A stretch of DNA of 64,000 nt from Pseudomonas orientalis (lineage in GTDB: Bacteria > Pseudomonadota > Gammaproteobacteria > Pseudomonadales > Pseudomonadaceae), in NCBI RefSeq assembly GCF_001439815.1, contig NZ_JYLM01000016.1:21034-85033 (forward strand), given 5' to 3'. A program made the position numbers and the translations under genes. Below are positions 60,181 to 64,000 of the stretch, piece by piece. Under the pieces are notes generated by a model. That model had not been told where the DNA came from and did not search any database. It saw nothing but the letters and a program-made list of their open reading frames with translations. The number at the start of each line of letters is the position of its first letter. Position 1 is the first letter of the stretch.

Positions 60181-62010
60181 CTAGGGCAACGTGATTTTCA
60201 GGCAGCCAACTACTCCGGAAAGGTTATTCCCGAACGACTCGAAGAACGGTACGAGTCCGTGAGGCATTGCCTGATAGATTTCCATTCCTTGGTAAAAGCG
60301 ACGCAGATAGCAATACGTCACCGGTAGCCCCACATGGCAAATCGCCTGGGCTATAAACTGCTTTGGTACATTGTTGTAGGTCGCATTACAGTTAATGTAA
60401 TAGGTGCTCAATCCACAGCGCTTAGCGAATTCAGCAACGCAGCCCAAAATATCCATTACTCGCTCTTCGGATTGCAGCAGACGGCCACCACCCTCGACGC
60501 CGTCAAGCAACATCCCGGGTGCACCTTCAATATCTGCTACAGCGATAAGATTAATACGGCCAATGCGCCGCCCTTGATACCAAACATATAGGCGACATAA
60601 ATTCGGCTCTACCAAATACCCTGGAGCATTATTGACAGCGTAATCACCAATACCGGTACATGAGTAGAACTCATCGGAGCGGCTATAATCCTGCCATGGA
60701 TTTCTATTCCAAGTACTAATAAAAACCCGCTGTCTTGACTGCCGATCTCTAAAACTTTCGCGATCATGGTCGTCGAGGTAAGTTCTGATACTTGCAATAT
60801 GCTCAGGCATCAGCATTTCCCTGCTATCTTTGGGAAAAGCAGCATCTATCATCATTCGCAAACGAGCTTCGGTATACTCTATATTTCGATCGAATAGCGA
60901 TTTGTTCCCGTAAACCAGGTTTTGCCGGGCAACTTTGTCGTACGTCGCTTCGATAGCCTGCCCTAGAAGTGTCCTAAAACGGGTGATACCTAATTCGCCG
61001 CCCCAATAGTCAAAAGTTGAAAACCAGACACCAGTATAGGAGTCGGCTATACGCATACGGGCGTTAACGAAGGCATGCTGTTGCTCAAACCATCTCTTGA
61101 AATCACTGATCCCCAACTGATAGCGCATGTTCTCGAGAGTTTTCGGATCCATGAAGCTCATATTAGAAATTATCGCGGAGACCAATCCACCGTCGAACAC
61201 TCCGGGAGCATCTATATGCGATATCAAACTCGCCCCGTCCAACTCTTCAACAGAGGCCGTGACCGTACGAATTCCTACAACGTTTGGCAAACCATTGGCC
61301 AGTAGATAGTGGAAATAGTCAACACTTTCATCTAAGAGCTTGCCTAGTTGTTCATGTACCGACTGAATGCTATGTTGTGAAAAAACTGCATCGGCATTTT
61401 CCAGCAAGGCAACGGCGCCAAAACTACCATAACGAGCGTGCACATCGCAGACTAGCGCCACTAGCGCATTCAAGTCCGTGACCGGTATATGCCGATTATA
61501 ATTCTTGATATGGATGAGTAAGGGGGCGCAGCAAGGGCCTAGTTCGTCCTTGTGTAGTAGCACACAGTCCATGACGGCTCGATAGTAAGCGACGCCTACC
61601 ACATCAAGAATCGAGTCCAAATCATCACAAAGAGCAGAGTCGGAAGTACCGATCAGATAAGAGAGACCGCGTGCAGATTGATCCTTAATCGCTAGCAAAA
61701 AACTTACGAAAACCTGCATATCCAAGTGACGTTTGATCAGCGGGATCTTTTCTATCAAATAAGCCGCGACAAAAGCGCTATTGCGTTCCAACTCAAGAAT
61801 GCTGGGCAAGAACCACACCCACTCCTCACTGCTAAGTTCAAGCACATGACAGTGATTTTTAAGTACATTATTGACCAACACATCATCACTAGCAGCAATC
61901 CGCGACAGTAATCCATCGACGGCAGTCGCAAGTTCGGCACCATGCAACTGCTCAAGACTGTTGATTGCAACTTCATAAGCATTTATGTAAGTAGCCAGTA
62001 CTTCACGCAT
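60181..62010 (-). CDS. Unrecognised 609-residue protein, possible C-terminal GNAT-like domain
   Basis: The start at 62010 follows AGGGGGG. Residues 1-350 look helical without named motifs. The last 200 residues alternate strands and helices in a way that recalls an acyl- or aminoacyl-transferase of the GNAT fold: RLYVWYQGRRIGRINLIAV near 476, GMLLDGVEGG near 505 and VAEFAKRCGLSTYYINCN near 530. This likeness is by eye only. It sits between the aminotransferase (25-base gap) and the MATE gene, so it is probably the central enzyme of this small pathway. Confidence 0.55.
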   Translation of the reverse strand: MREVLATYINAYEVAINSLEQLHGAELATAVDGLLSRIAASDDVLVNNVLKNHCHVLELSSEEWVWFLPSILELERNSAFVAAYLIEKIPLIKRHLDMQVFVSFLLAIKDQSARGLSYLIGTSDSALCDDLDSILDVVGVAYYRAVMDCVLLHKDELGPCCAPLLIHIKNYNRHIPVTDLNALVALVCDVHARYGSFGAVALLENADAVFSQHSIQSVHEQLGKLLDESVDYFHYLLANGLPNVVGIRTVTASVEELDGASLISHIDAPGVFDGGLVSAIISNMSFMDPKTLENMRYQLGISDFKRWFEQQHAFVNARMRIADSYTGVWFSTFDYWGGELGITRFRTLLGQAIEATYDKVARQNLVYGNKSLFDRNIEYTEARLRMMIDAAFPKDSREMLMPEHIASIRTYLDDHDRESFRDRQSRQRVFISTWNRNPWQDYSRSDEFYSCTGIGDYAVNNAPGYLVEPNLCRLYVWYQGRRIGRINLIAVADIEGAPGMLLDGVEGGGRLLQSEERVMDILGCVAEFAKRCGLSTYYINCNATYNNVPKQFIAQAICHVGLPVTYCYLRRFYQGMEIYQAMPHGLVPFFESFGNNLSGVVGCLKITLP

Positions 62011-62101
62011 ACGCCCCCCTAAAACCGCTCAGCGATCGTTCAAAAAAACCTGTTGATTAGCCGCTTGACCCGCTTCGCCGTCTTGGCAATTTTTGCGGCG
62101 A

Positions 62102-63484
62102 CTAGTCGTATGCAGAACTCATTCTGAGCAGGGGACTATTGGGTCTGGTGACAAGTAAGAGCCGTACCATCAGCAGCAACAGCGAAAGTAGATGGCTGAA
62201 AATCAACGCCACCCACAGGCCGACTACCCCCTGATCCAGGTTGAACGTCAAATAGTACCCCCCTGCCACGCCGATCAACCAAGCGGTAGTGGTATTGATA
62301 AGGAAAGGCACCTTGGTATCCTCCAAGCCCTTTAGTGCTCCGAGCAGGATTACCTGAACACACTCAACGACGATGCTGAGAGCAGCGAGGCAAATAATCA
62401 GATTGAACTGGGTTAGAAGGGCAAAGTTCGATGAGTCGTTGACATTGAAGAACATTGATGCAACTAACGTTGAATCGAAAAATACTACTAAGGCGAAGGG
62501 AAACAAAAACAGCATGCTGACCATAGACGCCACCACCGTCAGCCTCCGAACCTTATGCACGTTACCCAGTGCATGCTCTTGAGCAACACGAATAGCGATG
62601 GCTTCTCGAACCCCTTCAACCAGCATGAAGACCGGGTAGATATAGGAAAATACCAGTTGTGCCGCTGCCAATTCCAACGTTCCAACTTTCTCCGTGAAGA
62701 GCATTAGCACGATGAACATCAGTGAAATCACCAAGCTATTTGCGGATAGCGGTAACCCCATCGCCAAGTATTTTTTTACCAAGGTTAATCGAGGCGCTGC
62801 CCACCCCGTGAAGATAGCGTACGCCTTGCCTGATTTAACGTTGCTCAATGAATAGAGCGCGATCTCCGCAGCTAGCATTCCCCAGCTAACTAGGGAGGTC
62901 GAAAGGCCCGCACCGTAAGCACCCAGCCGCGGAAAACCGAATTCGCCGAGAATTAACACGTAGGAAATCACTGCCTTAAATACGCTAGCAAATAGGGTAA
63001 TGTAGAAAATAGAAGAGAAGTCAGAAACTGCCGCTGAGTGATCTCGCAGGACGCAGAACAAAGCTAAAGGCAAGATGGAGTACACCGCTCCTTGTGCATA
63101 TTGATCAGCCTGCAAGGACACCGCCAGGTCGACATCGAAGGCAACTAGCAGACTACCAAGGTTTAACGTCACCAGAACAACTGGCAGGCTAAGTAGAAAG
63201 CACATGTAGAAACCATGTTGTACGTGTACCTCTACGGCCCGCTTATCTTGGAGCGCGTCATACTTGGCTGAGAAAACAGCGACCATGCCAATGACGCACA
63301 GGCAAATGACATTGGCGGCATCGAAAACAATACGAGCCCCTAGGCCATAGCCGGCGATTTCATCCGCACGAAAGCGCCCCATAAATACGGAGTCAACGAA
63401 TGCCATCATACTTTCAATCAAATAAACGATCGAAAGTGGCACTGCTACTTTGATGATACGTCGACCTTCAGCAATCCACTGCAT
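62102..63484 (-). CDS. MATE/MOP-family multidrug or product exporter
   Basis: The 460-residue membrane protein has about 12 hydrophobic helices in two halves. MATE features include VAVPLSIVYLIESMMAFVDS near residue 14 and GLPLSANSLVISLMFIVLML near 235. The ATG at 63484 is chosen because GAAGGA lies nine bases before it; the ATG at 63493 has no room for a site. As first gene of the operon it probably exports the pathway product or gives self-protection. Confidence 0.88.
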   Translation of the reverse strand: MQWIAEGRRIIKVAVPLSIVYLIESMMAFVDSVFMGRFRADEIAGYGLGARIVFDAANVICLCVIGMVAVFSAKYDALQDKRAVEVHVQHGFYMCFLLSLPVVLVTLNLGSLLVAFDVDLAVSLQADQYAQGAVYSILPLALFCVLRDHSAAVSDFSSIFYITLFASVFKAVISYVLILGEFGFPRLGAYGAGLSTSLVSWGMLAAEIALYSLSNVKSGKAYAIFTGWAAPRLTLVKKYLAMGLPLSANSLVISLMFIVLMLFTEKVGTLELAAAQLVFSYIYPVFMLVEGVREAIAIRVAQEHALGNVHKVRRLTVVASMVSMLFLFPFALVVFFDSTLVASMFFNVNDSSNFALLTQFNLIICLAALSIVVECVQVILLGALKGLEDTKVPFLINTTTAWLIGVAGGYYLTFNLDQGVVGLWVALIFSHLLSLLLLMVRLLLVTRPNSPLLRMSSAYD

Positions 63485-63589
63485 ACCTTGCATCCTTCAT
63501 TTAATTCAGCACAGACAAAAAACACTATGTGCTCACAAGCTGCTCCATCGGTCTCTCGCCGAAGTGAACAAGTCGACCTTTCCAATTAT

Positions 63590-63667
63590 TGGTGGAAGAG
63601 AGTGAGACTCGAACTCACGACTACCAACTTAAATAGTTAGCGCCCAAGCCACCGGGCCTTCTCCCCC
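63590..63667 (-). tRNA. tRNA-like gene 1 with 8-bp acceptor stem
   Basis: The minus strand folds as GGGGGAGA (acceptor), AG, D-stem GCCC/GGGC, anticodon stem CTAAC/GTTGG with loop TATTTAA, variable TAGTC, T-arm GTGAG-TTCGAGT-CTCAC, TCTCTTCC and ACCA. The acceptor stem has 8 pairs (two G-U). The CCA is encoded. Position 33 is A, not U, so an anticodon (UUU by position) is uncertain. A 28-C to U change gives a U-G pair, keeping the stem. It lies 106 bases before the MATE gene, on the same strand. Confidence 0.6.
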
Positions 63668-63716
63668 GCTATGCGCCTTGCTTCCCGAACGCAACCAGCT
63701 GCGACCGGGACCAAAA

Positions 63717-63794
63717 TGGTGGAAGAGAGTGAGACTCGAACTCACGACTACCAACTTAAATAGTTGGTGCCCAAGCCACCGGGCATTCTCCCCC
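63717..63794 (-). tRNA. tRNA-like gene 2 with 8-bp acceptor stem
   Basis: Same cloverleaf as copy 1, with anticodon stem CCAAC/GTTGG and position 26 A. It starts 127 bases from copy 1. The spacer, CGCCTTGCTTCCCGAACGCA and beyond, is also conserved between copies, so the whole unit was duplicated. Confidence 0.6.
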
Positions 63795-63842
63795 GCTATA
63801 CGCCTTGCTTCCCGAACGCAACCAGCTGCGGCCGGGCGAAAA

Positions 63843-63920
63843 TGGTGGAAGAGAGTGAGACTCGAACTCACGACTACCAACTTAAATAGTTGGCGCCCAA
63901 GCCACCGGGCATTCTCCCCC
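63843..63920 (-). tRNA. tRNA-like gene 3 with 8-bp acceptor stem
   Basis: Same cloverleaf, 126 bases from copy 2. It differs from copy 2 only at position 26 (G) within the tRNA part. It has an intact T-arm and ACCA end. Confidence 0.6.
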
Positions 63921-63968
63921 GCTATCAGCATTGCTTCCCGAACGCAACCAGCTTCGGCCGGACAAAAA

Positions 63969-64000
63969 TGGTGATGAGGGCTAAATCTGAACTTTACACC
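63969..64000 (-). tRNA. Possible fourth, diverged tRNA-like gene (cut by window edge)
   Basis: Exactly 126 bases from copy 3, the minus strand ends CCCTCATCACCA after TAAA-GTTCAGA-TTTA. This again gives eight bases between a T-like arm and ACCA, but the sequence differs from copies 1-3. Its 5' half is outside the window. Confidence 0.35.

Larger units (their letters stand above)
17817..64000 (+). mobile_element. PAPI-1/PFGI-1-type integrative and conjugative element (left part; right end not in window)
   Basis: The element begins at the tRNA-Lys junction with parA, then carries the family's replication/partition module, a ten-gene type IVB pilus operon and the ICE gene set ending in DUF6094 and helicase genes. 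No integrase, relaxase, coupling protein or mating-channel gene is seen, so these should lie to the right. The cargo operon and tRNA-like array at 58980-64000 are assumed to be inside the element because no right junction is seen before them. Confidence 0.85.

Noticed and set aside
63590..63920. Calling the tRNA-like genes tRNA-Lys(UUU) or tRNA-Leu(UAA)
   Set aside because: UUU sits at the anticodon position only with A33, and UAA needs a shifted, weaker stem. Neither the 8-bp acceptor nor the short variable arm fits normal Lys or Leu tRNAs.
63590..64000. CRISPR array
   Set aside because: The repeats are 126-127 bp with conserved spacers and fold as tRNA; no cas genes are near.

Overview
The window is a piece of a Pseudomonas chromosome of the P. 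fluorescens type carrying the left part of a large integrative and conjugative element (ICE). The first 17.8 kb is core chromosome: fruB/cra (fructose PTS and its regulator), a TatD nuclease, a chemotaxis receptor, ampE-ampD, a DUF1631 gene, nadC, tRNA-Thr, the type IVa pilus genes pilA/pilC/pilD, coaE, yacG, a CbiM-like permease, DUF1780 and DUF3094 genes, ndh and tRNA-Pro. This gene order, REP-type repeats and the codon usage all point to Pseudomonas.

At 17817 the chromosome stops inside a tRNA-Lys gene: only its 3' 45 nt remain, and parA follows at once. This is the layout of the PAPI-1/PFGI-1 ICE family at its tRNA-Lys site. The ICE runs past the right edge; no integrase, mating-channel (TraG/VirB4-type) genes or second att site are visible. 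From left to right the element holds: partition, nucleoid and replication genes (parA, DUF2786, HNH nuclease, dnaB, HicA-like, yejK, Arc-like, parB, DUF2857, STY4528-type replication protein, TIGR03761-type protein, DUF3158, SSB, topoisomerase, PcfJ-like, SNF2 helicase; 17964-37654); a complete type IVB conjugative pilus operon pilL-N-O-P-Q-R-S-T-V-M (38344-49580); a 930-base noncoding stretch rich in RNA hairpins; and a run of small ICE genes ending in a DUF6094 methyltransferase-like protein and a second helicase (50512-58356).

The last part (58980-64000) is more A+T rich by eye and looks like cargo. A three-gene minus-strand operon encodes a PLP-dependent aminotransferase-fold enzyme, a 609-residue protein I do not recognise (C-terminal part possibly GNAT-like), and a MATE-family exporter. 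Directly upstream, on the same strand, lies a tandem array (126-127 bp period) of at least three 78-nt tRNA-like genes with an encoded CCA end, an unusual 8-bp acceptor stem and no U33; a fourth member is cut by the window edge. A tRNA-dependent biosynthetic pathway with its own tRNAs is the most interesting hypothesis here.

The noncoding DNA of the ICE is also unusual. A promoter plus a roughly 130-nt RNA with a conserved pseudoknot occurs twice (50258 and 50883 onward), with compensatory base changes in at least three helices. At least eight downstream genes have a leader of the same design: a nested GC hairpin followed by a sequence that can pair with the ribosome binding site. The replication region has four evenly spaced palindromes inside the STY4528-type gene and five 57-bp hairpin-forming repeats just after it, together a candidate replication origin or control region.
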